In this document: positions 33,979 through 43,958 of the stretch, piece by piece
How the letters are laid out: every line of letters starts with the position of its first letter
Position numbering within the stretch: the stretch's first letter is position 1
Notes under the pieces: generated by a model
Told to the model about the DNA's origin: nothing
The model's database searches: none
The model's input: only the letters and a program-made list of their open reading frames with translations
Assembly: GCF_024509555.1 (NCBI RefSeq)
Contig: NZ_JAMWEL010000007.1
Span: 30,758-94,757 of the forward strand
DNA from: Streptococcus suis
GTDB lineage: Bacteria > Bacillota > Bacilli > Lactobacillales > Streptococcaceae
Length of the DNA stretch: 64,000 bases
Direction of reading: 5' to 3'
Translations under genes and position numbers: made by a program

Positions 33979-35739
33979 TTATTCAAAATGATAGAGTAAG
34001 GATTGAAATTGTAGGAAAAAGAGGTCGGCATATCTGCGGTGAACCTTAACATCTTCCAACACGGCTTTCAATTCCGTCATATTGTCCGTTATGATACCAT
34101 CCACCTGCAACATGACCATCTTTGTCATGGTCTCCTCATCATTGGCTGTCCAAGCATAAACAGATTTTCCCTTAATCCATGACTTTAGGATAAAGTTTTG
34201 ATCCAAGGATGTATATTCCATGGTGTAGCCATCTGCTACTGTCGTGGGATAAATGGAGTTGAAAGGGAGGATGAAGAATGATACCAGCTTTTTACTGTAC
34301 TCTTTGACTTCAATAATCGTTTTGTAATCCAGAGATTGAATTTGATGCCCCTTGGCTAACAAACGTTGTCCGTATTTTTTCAGGAAGTTCTTGGTCAAGT
34401 CTGGGGAATCCTGCTTGGTCACTTTGATTTCCACCAATAATTTTTGCCCTAAGGCATCCGCTCTATCAAGATAAGTATCAAAAGAAGGGACTGGAGCTGT
34501 CATGCCATTTTCGGATGCAGTCATGGTGGTCATCTCTGCTAGGCTATAATCATGTGTACCTCCGGGATTTCCCGTCAAAGCCATCAAGTCTGTGTCGTGC
34601 ATGACCACAAACTGACCGTCCTTGGTTTCCTGAATGTCCATCTCAATGTAGTCCGGCTGGAGCTGAGAGGTTGCTTCCAAAGCCTCAATCGAGTTCTGCA
34701 CGGCATTTCCATCGTCCACCCCACGATGGGAAATGGTCAGCGGTAGGCTATCAAAGGGATAGTGGAGGGCCAGACTGCCCTGAATACCAAAAACCAGACT
34801 AGACACGGCCAAGATGGTCAGTCGGAGGCGGTGACGGAGCCGTTTCCGTCGGTAAGAAGGCAGTTTCTTGCCCGTCACATAACTGATAAAGCCAATCATG
34901 AAGAGGGAAACCACACCGTAGTAGAGCAATTTGAGGAGAATATAGCAAAAGACGGCTAGGAGAAATGATAGCTGAGGAGCTATTTTTTCGACTACTAATT
35001 GCAGTTCGTAAAGCAAGGTGCCGCCGATTGAGAACAGAAAGACCGGAAGGGTCACCAACCAAAATAATTTACCCATGGAACGGACCTGTTGCCACCCCCT
35101 TGTCCTCTCCCATGAATAAGCGATGGATTCTTTGACGCTCCTGTGTTCAAAATAAATCTTGGGCAGGGCGTACATGAAGCGAGCTGCCAACCAAAAGAAG
35201 AGTATAAAAGAGAGGAAAATCAAGACTGCCAGCCACAAAGTATTGGAAAAATGGTCAATCAAGAACTGAGGAACCACAATCTTATTAAAATAGTAGATAT
35301 TTAAAATCCGTCGAAGAAAGGGCAGAAGAATAACTGAATAAAAGAGAAGAAACAGCACCTTAGGCACACTGCTATGTCTGATAATATCCAGCATACTGTC
35401 CCTCATATCCCTCACATAATCCGGGAAATGCTTAACCCTCTGGTCTAGGAGCTGCCCTACTCCGGAAAATAGCAGAGCAAGTTCCAAGTAGGCAATGGCT
35501 AGATTGACAAGGAATAAAAGTATAAAGAGGCCTGTCACCAAGATGTTTTCAGAGAGAACGGAGAAAACATTTGTCGGAGACAGATAGGCATGACCCGTCA
35601 TGGCCAACAATCCTTCGGAAACCCAGGAATTTAGCGGTATCCAAACAAACTCCATCACGGAAAAGAGGGTAAAAAAGAGCAGTAAAATCTTATCTAAATT
35701 GTAATACACTTTCTGGAATGTTCGTCGTATCTTTTTCAT
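33979..35739 (-). CDS. Membrane glycerophosphodiester phosphodiesterase
   Basis: 586 residues. The N-terminal half has about seven to eight membrane segments (for example GLLAMTGHAYL, VLFLLFYSVILLPFL, LTILAVSSLVFGIQGSLAL). The C-terminal half (from about 330) is a GDPD domain: ISHRGVDDGNAVQNSIEAL (His-Arg-Gly, then N-S in place of ENT), YIEMDIQETKDGQFVVMHD (E, D and H-D catalytic or metal residues), and YAWTANDEETMTKM near the end. It would hydrolyse glycerophosphodiesters or glycerolphosphate polymers outside the membrane. A shorter paralogue lies at 58803. Stands alone, facing a GNAT gene. Confidence 0.87.
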   Translation of the reverse strand: MKKIRRTFQKVYYNLDKILLLFFTLFSVMEFVWIPLNSWVSEGLLAMTGHAYLSPTNVFSVLSENILVTGLFILLFLVNLAIAYLELALLFSGVGQLLDQRVKHFPDYVRDMRDSMLDIIRHSSVPKVLFLLFYSVILLPFLRRILNIYYFNKIVVPQFLIDHFSNTLWLAVLIFLSFILFFWLAARFMYALPKIYFEHRSVKESIAYSWERTRGWQQVRSMGKLFWLVTLPVFLFSIGGTLLYELQLVVEKIAPQLSFLLAVFCYILLKLLYYGVVSLFMIGFISYVTGKKLPSYRRKRLRHRLRLTILAVSSLVFGIQGSLALHYPFDSLPLTISHRGVDDGNAVQNSIEALEATSQLQPDYIEMDIQETKDGQFVVMHDTDLMALTGNPGGTHDYSLAEMTTMTASENGMTAPVPSFDTYLDRADALGQKLLVEIKVTKQDSPDLTKNFLKKYGQRLLAKGHQIQSLDYKTIIEVKEYSKKLVSFFILPFNSIYPTTVADGYTMEYTSLDQNFILKSWIKGKSVYAWTANDEETMTKMVMLQVDGIITDNMTELKAVLEDVKVHRRYADLFFLQFQSLLYHFE

Positions 35740-35816
35740 ATACCTAGTTTCCCATATTCTACAAGGAATTGCAAGGGTGTCGTAAATATGCTAGACTAGA
35801 AAAAAGGGAGGTTCTC

Positions 35817-36281
35817 ATGATCACGATTGCACCTATGAATGAAAGCTATTTACATAGACTTTGGGAGATTGGTTACCGTCAAGCCGCCCCTCGCTGGAAA
35901 GAATTTGCGGCCCCCTATTTTGATGACTACCAGGCCTGCACTACTTTTGAAGACTTTCAAGCACTGGAACTCTACCAGTGGTTACAAAAAGAGTGCGTCA
36001 GGGCCATCCTAGTAGACCAACAACCTATCGGCTTTGTTTCTTATTACTGGGAATGCAAACCAACACGCTGGTTAGAAATCGGAATAGAAATCCATGATGA
36101 TAAGGTCTGGGGCAAAGGGTATGGTACCGCAGCCCTTGAACTCTGGATTGATACCATTTTCCAGCAATTTGCAGAATTAGAACACATCGGACTAACCACT
36201 TGGTCTGGTAACAAGGGTATGATGCGGACTGCTGAAAAATTAGGCATGACCAAGGAAGCTCAAATCCGAAAAGTCCGCTGA
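35817..36281 (+). CDS. GNAT family N-acetyltransferase
   Basis: 154 residues from the ATG at 35817 (MITIAPMNESYLHRLWEIG), with GGGAGG five bases upstream. GIEIHDDKVWGKGYGTAALELWIDTIF is the acetyl-CoA-binding segment (GKGYGT), and GLTTWSGNKGMMRTAEKLGM is the second part of the fold, as in RimJ/RimL-like acetyltransferases. Substrate unknown. A 168-bp repeat starts one base after its stop codon, so its terminator has been supplied or replaced by the repeat. Confidence 0.83.
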   Translation: MITIAPMNESYLHRLWEIGYRQAAPRWKEFAAPYFDDYQACTTFEDFQALELYQWLQKECVRAILVDQQPIGFVSYYWECKPTRWLEIGIEIHDDKVWGKGYGTAALELWIDTIFQQFAELEHIGLTTWSGNKGMMRTAEKLGMTKEAQIRKVR

Positions 36282-36449
36282 GGCTGGGCAAAAAGCCCAG
36301 CGCCACTTCTTAGAGTTCGTGTCAACATCTCAGCGCAGTGGTTGATTGGCAGATTTGTTCGTGTTTTACACTCCAAATCCGACCTAATCAACTGTGCGGG
36401 GGTGGGAAGACGAACTCTTTTTAGACCAGTTGAGTTCTTTCCCACTCCC
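36282..36449 (+). repeat. 168-bp dispersed repeat, copy 1
   Basis: Starts with the hairpin GGCTGGGCAAAAAGCCCAGC and ends GAGTTCTTTCCCACTCCC. The same 168 bp occurs at 55585-55752 in the same orientation, with about six mismatches by eye. No terminal inverted repeats were seen; reading frames within it are spurious. Confidence 0.85.
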
Positions 36450-36502
36450 ATCACGATTCAGTCAAATATGGAATTCTGAGAGAAGAATGGGTAGAAAATA
36501 AG

Positions 36503-36537
36503 AAAAAATCAAGTTCCTAAGTGGAGCTTGATTTTTT
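36503..36537. terminator. Terminator of the rocS-like gene
   Basis: AAAAAATCAAG / CTTGATTTTTT hairpin, symmetrical and therefore usable in both directions. Confidence 0.8.
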
Positions 36538-36543
36538 ACTTAT

Positions 36544-37038
36544 CTATCTTCCAAACAATCGTGCAAAGAAGCCTTTAGTTTGGACTCCTTCTGCCTGAGC
36601 CTTGACTTCTTCCAGCTCTAGCTTGAGGACATCCTTGTCTGCCATTGCTTTGAGGGTCAATTGTTGCTGTTGATCAATCTGCTTGTCCTTTTCAGCAATT
36701 TGCACATCCTTGACCTTGAGTTGTTCATCTTTTTCGGCAAGTTGCTTATCCTTGGCTTTTAATTGACTATATAGACGAATAATCTCAGCATTTTTTTCGT
36801 CTACTAAAATTTCCATCATCTCACGGTGCTTGACCTCATCGCTAATCGGCTCATCTTCAAAAATCGTTGTTTTATAGATTTTTTCTAGCTCAATCAAGCC
36901 CGACCGATTTACAACAGTCACACCCTTGTCATTTTTATCTACAAATTCTTCTGGAAGGGCTTTGACTCGGTTATTCATGGCCTGACGGCTCACACCCAAA
37001 ATCTCAGCTAATTCGCTGACTGTTTTTTCGATTCCCAT
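36544..37038 (-). CDS. rocS: RocS-like chromosome segregation regulator (DUF536)
   Basis: 164 residues from the ATG at 37038, AGAGG five bases upstream. The N-terminus MGIEKTVSELAEILGVSRQAMNNRVKALP is a MerR-like helix-turn-helix. A coiled coil follows (about 70-145), with four KDxQxAEKDxQ-like heptads. The C-terminal KGFFARLFGR is a short amphipathic helix. Pneumococcal RocS has this plan: it binds DNA and the membrane and links chromosome segregation with capsule and division proteins. Assignment rests on the domain plan and the C-terminal motif. Has its own terminator. Confidence 0.82.
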   Translation of the reverse strand: MGIEKTVSELAEILGVSRQAMNNRVKALPEEFVDKNDKGVTVVNRSGLIELEKIYKTTIFEDEPISDEVKHREMMEILVDEKNAEIIRLYSQLKAKDKQLAEKDEQLKVKDVQIAEKDKQIDQQQQLTLKAMADKDVLKLELEEVKAQAEGVQTKGFFARLFGR

Positions 37039-37168
37039 ACAATCCTCTATCATTTGTTTTTGTTCATAGTAATGTCTATCAGTAAAATAGTACCATAAGA
37101 CCTAAAAACTGTCAAATCAAGGGAGTTAGAAGTCTTGCTATATCTAGCTTTGGAAACAATTTCCAGCA

Positions 37169-37193
37169 AAAAAAGACATCCTGAGAATGTCTT
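37169..37193 (-). terminator. Terminator of the cold-shock gene
   Basis: AAAGACAT / ATGTCTTT hairpin with T-run on the minus strand. Confidence 0.75.
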
Positions 37194-37206
37194 TCTACAT
37201 ACTATA

Positions 37207-37410
37207 TTATGCTTGTTTTACGATGTTACTTGCTTGAGGGCCACGTTGACCTTCTGTCACATCAAAAGTCACTTTTTGACCTTCATCCAATGATTTGAAA
37301 CCATTGGTTTGAATTTCTGAAAAATGTGCAAATACATCTGGTCCATTTTCCTGAGCGATGAAACCGAAGCCCTTCTCAGCGTTGAACCATTTTACTGTTC
37401 CTTGTGCCAT
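37207..37410 (-). CDS. Cold-shock family RNA/DNA-binding protein
   Basis: 67 residues from the ATG at 37410 ([18 protein letters not shown]), AAAGGAAG upstream. RNP1 (KGFGFI) and RNP2 (DVFAHF) are intact in a single CspA-type OB fold. It binds single-stranded nucleic acid and melts RNA secondary structure. The longer upstream frame is not supported by a ribosome site. Monocistronic. Confidence 0.95.
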   Translation of the reverse strand: MAQGTVKWFNAEKGFGFIAQENGPDVFAHFSEIQTNGFKSLDEGQKVTFDVTEGQRGPQASNIVKQA

Positions 37411-37567
37411 ATCACTACTTCCTTTCTCTAAATTTGTAAAACTAGAAAGGTAAAGCAGGTGAAACACAAACAGAACTCAAAAACTAATTTACTTCCCTAC
37501 TCTAACAGGAAAGGAGGACAAAGTCAAGGCGGAGCCCTCATTTTGAAAAACTTTCCTGAATTTATGA

Positions 37568-38752
<1,185 letters not shown>

Positions 38753-38762
38753 TTTTTACATC

Positions 38763-38797
38763 AAATTCAAGCAAAAATCTGCTTGAATTTTTTTGTT
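38763..38797 (+). terminator. Terminator of the flavoprotein gene
   Basis: AAATTCAAGCA / TGCTTGAATTT hairpin followed by a run of T. Confidence 0.85.
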
Positions 38798-38846
38798 TTT
38801 TATTGTATGATAAAACCATAACAATATAACAAAAAGGAGATTGGCT

Positions 38847-39545
38847 ATGCAACTGAAATTATCTTCTGTTTCCAAGAAATTCGACCATAAACTCATTTTG
38901 GAAGATACTTCCTTTACCTTCGAACAAGGCAAGATTTACGGTTTGCTGGGGCGAAATGGTGCTGGTAAGACGACCTTGTTCAACTGTATTGCTCGTAATC
39001 TAACCTTAGATAGCGGCTCAATTCAGTTTGTAGAGGGCGAGGAAGTCCTTGACTACGATAATACGGACATCGGATTTACCCAAACCTACCCACAACTGCC
39101 TGCCTTTATGACGGCCTATGAGTTTGTTCGTTTCTATATGGATATTCACAAGGATAAGCTCAAATCTCCTCGTAGCCCAGAAGAATGGCTGAACTTAGTC
39201 GGTATCGGAGAAGAAGACCAACATCGCCTGCTCAAGGATTTTTCCCACGGTATGCAGAACAAGGTCCAGTTGCTCCTGTCTTTGATTGTCCAGCCTCCTG
39301 TTCTTCTCTTGGATGAGCCCCTGACTTCCTTTGACCCTGTGGCTGCTCACGAGTTCAAACAGCTGATTCGGGAGGCTAAAAAGGATTCCGTTATTATCTT
39401 TTCCACCCACATTCTACAACTGGCTCAGGACCTCTGCGACGAAATTGTCCTCTTGCATCACCAAGATCTACAGGCTGTTCCGAGTGACAAGCTCCACGAT
39501 CCTGATTTTGAACAGGAAGTGGTTACCCTCTTGACAGCAGATTAG
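38847..39545 (+). CDS. ABC transporter ATP-binding protein
   Basis: 232 residues from the ATG at 38847, AAGGAG seven bases upstream; a TTG two codons earlier is too close. Walker A GRNGAGKTT, signature-like FSHGMQNKVQLLLSL (C-loop SHGMQ), and Walker B VLLLDEPLTS are intact. Single domain. It is followed after 9 bases by a large membrane protein that is its likely partner. The pair resembles uncharacterised ABC-2-type exporters of streptococci. Substrate unknown. Confidence 0.88.
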   Translation: MQLKLSSVSKKFDHKLILEDTSFTFEQGKIYGLLGRNGAGKTTLFNCIARNLTLDSGSIQFVEGEEVLDYDNTDIGFTQTYPQLPAFMTAYEFVRFYMDIHKDKLKSPRSPEEWLNLVGIGEEDQHRLLKDFSHGMQNKVQLLLSLIVQPPVLLLDEPLTSFDPVAAHEFKQLIREAKKDSVIIFSTHILQLAQDLCDEIVLLHHQDLQAVPSDKLHDPDFEQEVVTLLTAD

Positions 39546-39554
39546 GAGGGGCTT

Positions 39555-41180
39555 ATGAAAACCATTCTACGTTATTTTTGGTATCAGGAAAAGTACAACC
39601 TCTATCGGACCGTCAATGGATTTTTCTACTATCTGCGGAAACTGCCACTTATTGGCAAGAGCATTCCAGAAAGTATTTTCAAGTCTTACAGTTTTAAGTC
39701 TGGTCTCTTTTTGGTCCTGCACATCCTGTCTATTCCCAGTCGCTTTCTGGTCAAGGGAATTTGGTTAACCATCTATTCTTGCATTGCTACCTTCTGGATT
39801 AAACTCCTATCCAATAATCAGCTGGACTTTTGGCAAATCCCGTCAGATACTTGGCTTCTAGGCTTTTCCATGTGGATGGTCTTTGTTGGCTACACCTATC
39901 GGTTTGGCAAGGGATTTGAGCCTTTTATCGCCAAGTCCGAACGGGAATTCATGCAAAATTTTGGACTTTCCCAATCTAGTTTTCTACAGAGTCAACTCTT
40001 TGTAGAGCCTATTATCACCAGTCTGGCCTACCTGCCTGCCCTGCTGATTTTTTCTAGCCTATCAGGAAATTGGCTCTATCTGCCTCTAGGATTACTGTCC
40101 ATTCCAACAGGAGTTTTTTCTGGTCATGCTCTCAATCGAGCACTATTCAACAGAGGTATTTTTGCACGTCGAAACTCTTGGCAATCTTGGATTATCTTGG
40201 CTACTGGTCTAGCAGCTATTGCCTGCCTTATCCTTTTCCGCAATCATCTGTCTCCCATCTTTTTACTGCCTGTCCTTGTCTGTCAGGTCTTGCTCATTTG
40301 GTTTGGCTATCGTTATTTGAAACAACAGACCAACCATCTGGACTATCTCTACTATTGCATGGACCAGTCCTTGCAGATGGATAAGAAACTTTTTGAGCTG
40401 ACCAAGGGCAATGAATACACCCGACAAGGGTTGCAGATGCAGGCGAAACTGAGTATGGAAACAGGAAAGGACCTGTCCCACCTATCAGGCATGACCTACT
40501 TAAACGCTCTGCTATTTGACCGCTATCGTTCTGTCCTTACGAAAAAACTGCATTTTCGCTTGGGTTGTCTTTTGGCTATTGTCCTTTTTATTGAAGGAAT
40601 TCGTTGGTTTTCAAAAGATGACATTCAGATAAGCAATACCAACTATATCGAGGGACTGCCTTTTGCTTTCATGGTCATGCATGCCGCCTCCATGGGTAAG
40701 GCTGTCGCACAGATGGTCTTTGTTAATTGCGATATTTCCATGCTCCATTATCCATTTTACCGCGAAGCAAAAACCATTATTGCAGGCTTTCATTACCGTT
40801 TTCTGCAAACTGTAAAATTAAATGCTGCCTTCTCTGGATCTCTATTATTGGCCCTCGTCATCTTTACTAGAGCGCAGCTACCTATTGAAACCTATCTCCT
40901 ATCTGCTCTGCTCCTGCTGAGTTTGACAGCTCTCTTTTCCTTCCACGACCTCTTTATCTACTATATTCTCCAACCCTTTACCAAGGACATGGAGGTTGTC
41001 AACCCAGTCTATAAATTTCTCAGTGGAGCTCTCTATTGGGTAGCCTATCTCAATATCAAGCTGGATATAGGCAATCACTTGTACATCCTACTCATTTCCT
41101 TAGCTATGATTGCCTATGTCAGCATCGGTTACTGGATTTTATTGAAAAAAGCTCCGCAGACCTTTAGATTGAAGGGATAA
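39555..41180 (+). CDS. ABC transporter permease, large multi-pass membrane protein
   Basis: 541 residues with about ten to twelve hydrophobic segments (for example WIILATGLAAIACLILF, FLLPVLVCQVLLIWFGY, SLLLALVIF, IYILLISLAMIAYVSIGYWILL). A cytoplasmic region of about 90 residues (from YCMDQSLQMDKKLFELTKGNEYTRQG) sits near the middle. AGGAGGGGC precedes the ATG, 9 bases after the ATPase stop. EcsB-like in general design, but I do not recognise a named family. Acts with the preceding ATPase, probably as an exporter. Confidence 0.75.
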   Translation: MKTILRYFWYQEKYNLYRTVNGFFYYLRKLPLIGKSIPESIFKSYSFKSGLFLVLHILSIPSRFLVKGIWLTIYSCIATFWIKLLSNNQLDFWQIPSDTWLLGFSMWMVFVGYTYRFGKGFEPFIAKSEREFMQNFGLSQSSFLQSQLFVEPIITSLAYLPALLIFSSLSGNWLYLPLGLLSIPTGVFSGHALNRALFNRGIFARRNSWQSWIILATGLAAIACLILFRNHLSPIFLLPVLVCQVLLIWFGYRYLKQQTNHLDYLYYCMDQSLQMDKKLFELTKGNEYTRQGLQMQAKLSMETGKDLSHLSGMTYLNALLFDRYRSVLTKKLHFRLGCLLAIVLFIEGIRWFSKDDIQISNTNYIEGLPFAFMVMHAASMGKAVAQMVFVNCDISMLHYPFYREAKTIIAGFHYRFLQTVKLNAAFSGSLLLALVIFTRAQLPIETYLLSALLLLSLTALFSFHDLFIYYILQPFTKDMEVVNPVYKFLSGALYWVAYLNIKLDIGNHLYILLISLAMIAYVSIGYWILLKKAPQTFRLKG

Positions 41181-41221
41181 CTATAACTATTTTTATGGAG
41201 TATCTAGGTCTAGCCTTTTCA

Positions 41222-41236
41222 AGAAAGCGCTTTTAT
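41222..41236 (+). promoter_or_regulatory. cre-like site upstream of ald
   Basis: AGAAAGCGCTTTTAT has the central AAAGCGCTTT palindrome of cre with mismatches at the flanks. It lies about 46 bases before the ald ATG. Confidence 0.45.
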
Positions 41237-41281
41237 GATAAACTATAAGAATACTACATTTATTAAAGGAGAATATTTGTT

Positions 41282-42379
41282 ATGATTATTGGTGTTCCTA
41301 AAGAGATAAAAAACAATGAAAATCGTGTCGGAATCACACCAGCAGGTGTCCTTAGCTTTACACAAGCAGGTCACGAAGTTTGGGTAGAAAAAGGAGCAGG
41401 TCTTGGATCTGGTTATAGTGATGCAGAATATGAAGCACAAGGTGCCATTCTCAAAAATACTGCCGAAGAAACCTGGGCAGCCGACATGGTGCTCAAGGTT
41501 AAAGAACCACTAGAAAGTGAATACACATTCTTTCGCCCAGGCCTGTTACTCTTTACCTATCTCCACCTGGCTCCTGCACCTGAATTGACGCATGCCTTGA
41601 TAGACGGTGACGTGATTGCCATCGGCTATGAAACGGTTGTTGACCACGGCACCCTTCCTCTCCTAAATCCTATGAGCGAAGTTGCTGGTCGCATGGCGAC
41701 ACAATTAGGCGCCCAATTCCTTACCAAGATTGAAGGTGGTTCAGGTATTCTACTAGGTGGTGTTCCTGGGGTCAAAAAAGGCCATGTAGTTATCATCGGT
41801 GGCGGAAATGTCGGTGTCAACGCTGCGCAAATGGCTGTCGGTCTAGGCGCAAAAGTGACGATTTTAGATATCAATCCAAAACGCCTGGCTGAGCTAGACG
41901 CGCAATTCGATGGCAAGGTTCAAACTCTCATGTCCAATACACTCAATATTGCTGAAAGTGTAAAAGAGGCCGATCTATTGATTGGGGCAGTTCTTATCCC
42001 TGGAGCACGCGCACCAAAATTAGTGACCAAGGAAATGGTTGCGAGTATGAAACCTGGCTCTGTCATCATCGACGTTGCCGTGGACCAGGGTGGTATCATC
42101 GAAACAGCCGACCGTGTCACCACACATGACAATCCAACCTATCTAGTAGACGGAGTTGTTCACTATGCAGTTGCCAACATGCCTGGTGCCGTTGCACGTA
42201 CATCCACTCAGGCACTCACAAATGCCACCCTTCCTTACGCTCTCGAATTAGCCAATAAGGGAGCAGAGCAAGCTATCGCTGACAGCACAGCCCTACGAAC
42301 AGGTCTAAACATCTATCGTGGCAAGGTTACAAACCAAGCTGTAGCAGCTTCACTTGGACTTACCTATTCAGACATCTAA
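41282..42379 (+). CDS. ald: Alanine dehydrogenase
   Basis: 365 residues. It interconverts L-alanine and pyruvate plus ammonia with [26 protein letters not shown] is the family start with the substrate-binding Arg, VLKVKEP carries the catalytic Lys, and [28 protein letters not shown] is the NAD-binding Rossmann loop. [28 protein letters not shown] is the conserved C-terminal block. Full length with AAAGGAG upstream. Stands alone, with a bidirectional terminator after it. Confidence 0.96.
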   Translation: MIIGVPKEIKNNENRVGITPAGVLSFTQAGHEVWVEKGAGLGSGYSDAEYEAQGAILKNTAEETWAADMVLKVKEPLESEYTFFRPGLLLFTYLHLAPAPELTHALIDGDVIAIGYETVVDHGTLPLLNPMSEVAGRMATQLGAQFLTKIEGGSGILLGGVPGVKKGHVVIIGGGNVGVNAAQMAVGLGAKVTILDINPKRLAELDAQFDGKVQTLMSNTLNIAESVKEADLLIGAVLIPGARAPKLVTKEMVASMKPGSVIIDVAVDQGGIIETADRVTTHDNPTYLVDGVVHYAVANMPGAVARTSTQALTNATLPYALELANKGAEQAIADSTALRTGLNIYRGKVTNQAVAASLGLTYSDI

Positions 42380-42420
42380 ATCTAGCAAGCATTACAAACA
42401 CAAATTCTTTTCCAGTTACT

Positions 42421-42523
42421 ATAGTCAAATGAATTAGCTTTCAGACAAGGAACTGAGGGCAGGCAGTACTAGAGTACGGCAAACCGAAAGTGACGATGTA
42501 TCAAAGTTAATTCAAATGACTAT
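42421..42523 (+). repeat. Repeat family B, best copy (MITE-like)
   Basis: 103 bp with terminal inverted repeats ATAGTCAAATGAATTAGCTT (left) and, read inward from the right, ATAGTCATTTGAATTAACTT. No coding capacity. Other copies are at 10123-10229 and, degenerate, at 6222-6300. Confidence 0.75.
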
Positions 42524-42565
42524 ATTTATGCTTAACTCAAGTAATAAACCAGTCTATATAAACCA

Positions 42566-42597
42566 AAAAATCCTAGTATCGACTAGGATTTTTTTAA
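42566..42597. terminator. Bidirectional terminator between ald and the YeiH-like gene
   Basis: AAAAATCCTAG / CTAGGATTTTTTT hairpin with A-run and T-run on either side. Confidence 0.88.
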
Positions 42598-42602
42598 TTT
42601 CT

Positions 42603-43625
42603 TCACCAAATTCCCAAGATTGCCTGCCAAACCAGTGTCAACACAGTCACTCCCAGCCAGCAAACTAGCCCGACAAAAAGAGCAGCTCTGCCATTTTTCA
42701 CCAAAGAAAAGACATTTGTTCGCAAACCAATAGCAGCCATAGCCATACAAATGAGAAACTTGGACAGGGTTTTGAGTGGAGTAAAAATGTCCGTTCCCAG
42801 TCCAAAGTGACCTGCGATTGTAGTCACCAGACTGGCTAGGATAAAATAGAGGATAAAGGTTGGAAAACTTGCCAAGAGGGACTTCTTGTCTGCCTGAACT
42901 CCCTTTCCTCGAGCTTGCCAAATCGCCAAAACCGACGTAATGGGAATAATGGCCAGAGTCCGCGTCAGCTTGACGGTCACAGCTGTGTCCAAGGTCTGAC
43001 TGCCCAGGCCGTAAAGACTATCCCAAGTAGCCGCTGTTGCAGTCACCGACGAGGTATCATTGACCGCCGTTCCGGCGAAGATCCCAAAGGCCTGACCCGA
43101 ATCGGTCGAAAACCCAAGCCAAGTTGCCAAAGTCGGAAAAATCAAGGCCGCCAATACATTAAAGAGAAAGATGACCGAGATAGCCTGTGCCACATCCTCA
43201 TCATCTGCCTGGATAACGGGAGCTGTCGCCGCAATGGCAGAGCCTCCACAGATAGAAGTCCCAACACCAATCAAGGTCGCCATATGAGATGAAATAGGCA
43301 ACCATTTCCACATCAGAAATGCCAAAAACAAAGCGAAACTGATGGTTGACAGAATAATCGGTAGAGATTGGCGACCGACTGCCAGGACCGCAGATAAGTT
43401 CAATCCAAATCCCAAACAAATCACCGCATACTGCAGAATCTTCTTAGAAGTAAAGGTCAAGCCTGGCTGAAACGCATTTTCCCTTGAGATATAAGAGTGC
43501 AGGCTCATCCCGATTAGAAGGGCAAAAACAGGCCCACCCACTACTGAAAACCAACTCCCTAAGCACCAGCTTATTCCAGCCAAGACGAGACAAAGTGCCA
43601 CACCTCTGGCATTTTTCTTAACCAT
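42603..43625 (-). CDS. YeiH/UPF0324-family membrane protein (putative sulfate exporter)
   Basis: 340 residues, about nine to ten membrane segments. GVGTSICGGSAIAATAPVIQADDEDVAQAISVIFLFN and GIFAGTAVNDTSSVTATAA are the two conserved blocks of the UPF0324/YeiH family. A sulfate or organic-anion export role has been proposed for the family but is not secure. Separated from azlD by 9 bases, so probably the last gene of azlC-azlD-yeiH. Confidence 0.82.
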   Translation of the reverse strand: MVKKNARGVALCLVLAGISWCLGSWFSVVGGPVFALLIGMSLHSYISRENAFQPGLTFTSKKILQYAVICLGFGLNLSAVLAVGRQSLPIILSTISFALFLAFLMWKWLPISSHMATLIGVGTSICGGSAIAATAPVIQADDEDVAQAISVIFLFNVLAALIFPTLATWLGFSTDSGQAFGIFAGTAVNDTSSVTATAATWDSLYGLGSQTLDTAVTVKLTRTLAIIPITSVLAIWQARGKGVQADKKSLLASFPTFILYFILASLVTTIAGHFGLGTDIFTPLKTLSKFLICMAMAAIGLRTNVFSLVKNGRAALFVGLVCWLGVTVLTLVWQAILGIW

Positions 43626-43634
43626 AAGTCCCTC

Positions 43635-43958
43635 CTAGAAAAGCAAGCGGAGAGCAGCTGTCGTCAAGACACCAATCACTACTGCGAGGAGGATATTTTT
43701 GGTCCTCAGGACCACCAAAAAGGTCGGAATGAGGGCCAGACTTTCGACAGGGAGAAGGCTGGGAAGGGATCCCACCTTTTCGTCCATGATGCTGGACAGG
43801 GTCAAGGCAAAGATAATGGTGATGGGTAGAAAGCTGAGAAATTTCACCAACTTTGGAGGCAGGGATTTGTTCTGCGTCAGGATAAAAGGCAGGACGCGTG
43901 GCAGCCAGGTCACCAGGGCCGCCGCCAGAATAATCAGTAAAATACTAGTTTTTATCAT
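43635..43958 (-). CDS. azlD: AzlD-domain branched-chain amino acid export subunit
   Basis: 107 residues from the ATG at 43958. Three or four hydrophobic segments; TWLPRVLPFIL and SFLPITIIFALTL are typical of AzlD. It overlaps the azlC stop by 14 bases, implying coupling. AzlC and AzlD together export branched-chain amino acids in related bacteria. The substrate here is inferred from the family. Confidence 0.85.
   Translation of the reverse strand: MIKTSILLIILAAALVTWLPRVLPFILTQNKSLPPKLVKFLSFLPITIIFALTLSSIMDEKVGSLPSLLPVESLALIPTFLVVLRTKNILLAVVIGVLTTAALRLLF

Noticed and set aside
36260..36454. Two near-identical hypothetical proteins on the minus strand of the 168-bp repeat (also at 55509-55748)
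   Set aside because: Their similarity comes from the DNA repeat. No ribosome site, no membrane or domain signature.
38847..41180. Bacteriocin or lantibiotic exporter
   Set aside because: No peptidase domain, precursor peptide or modification gene nearby; left as an ABC transporter of unknown substrate.
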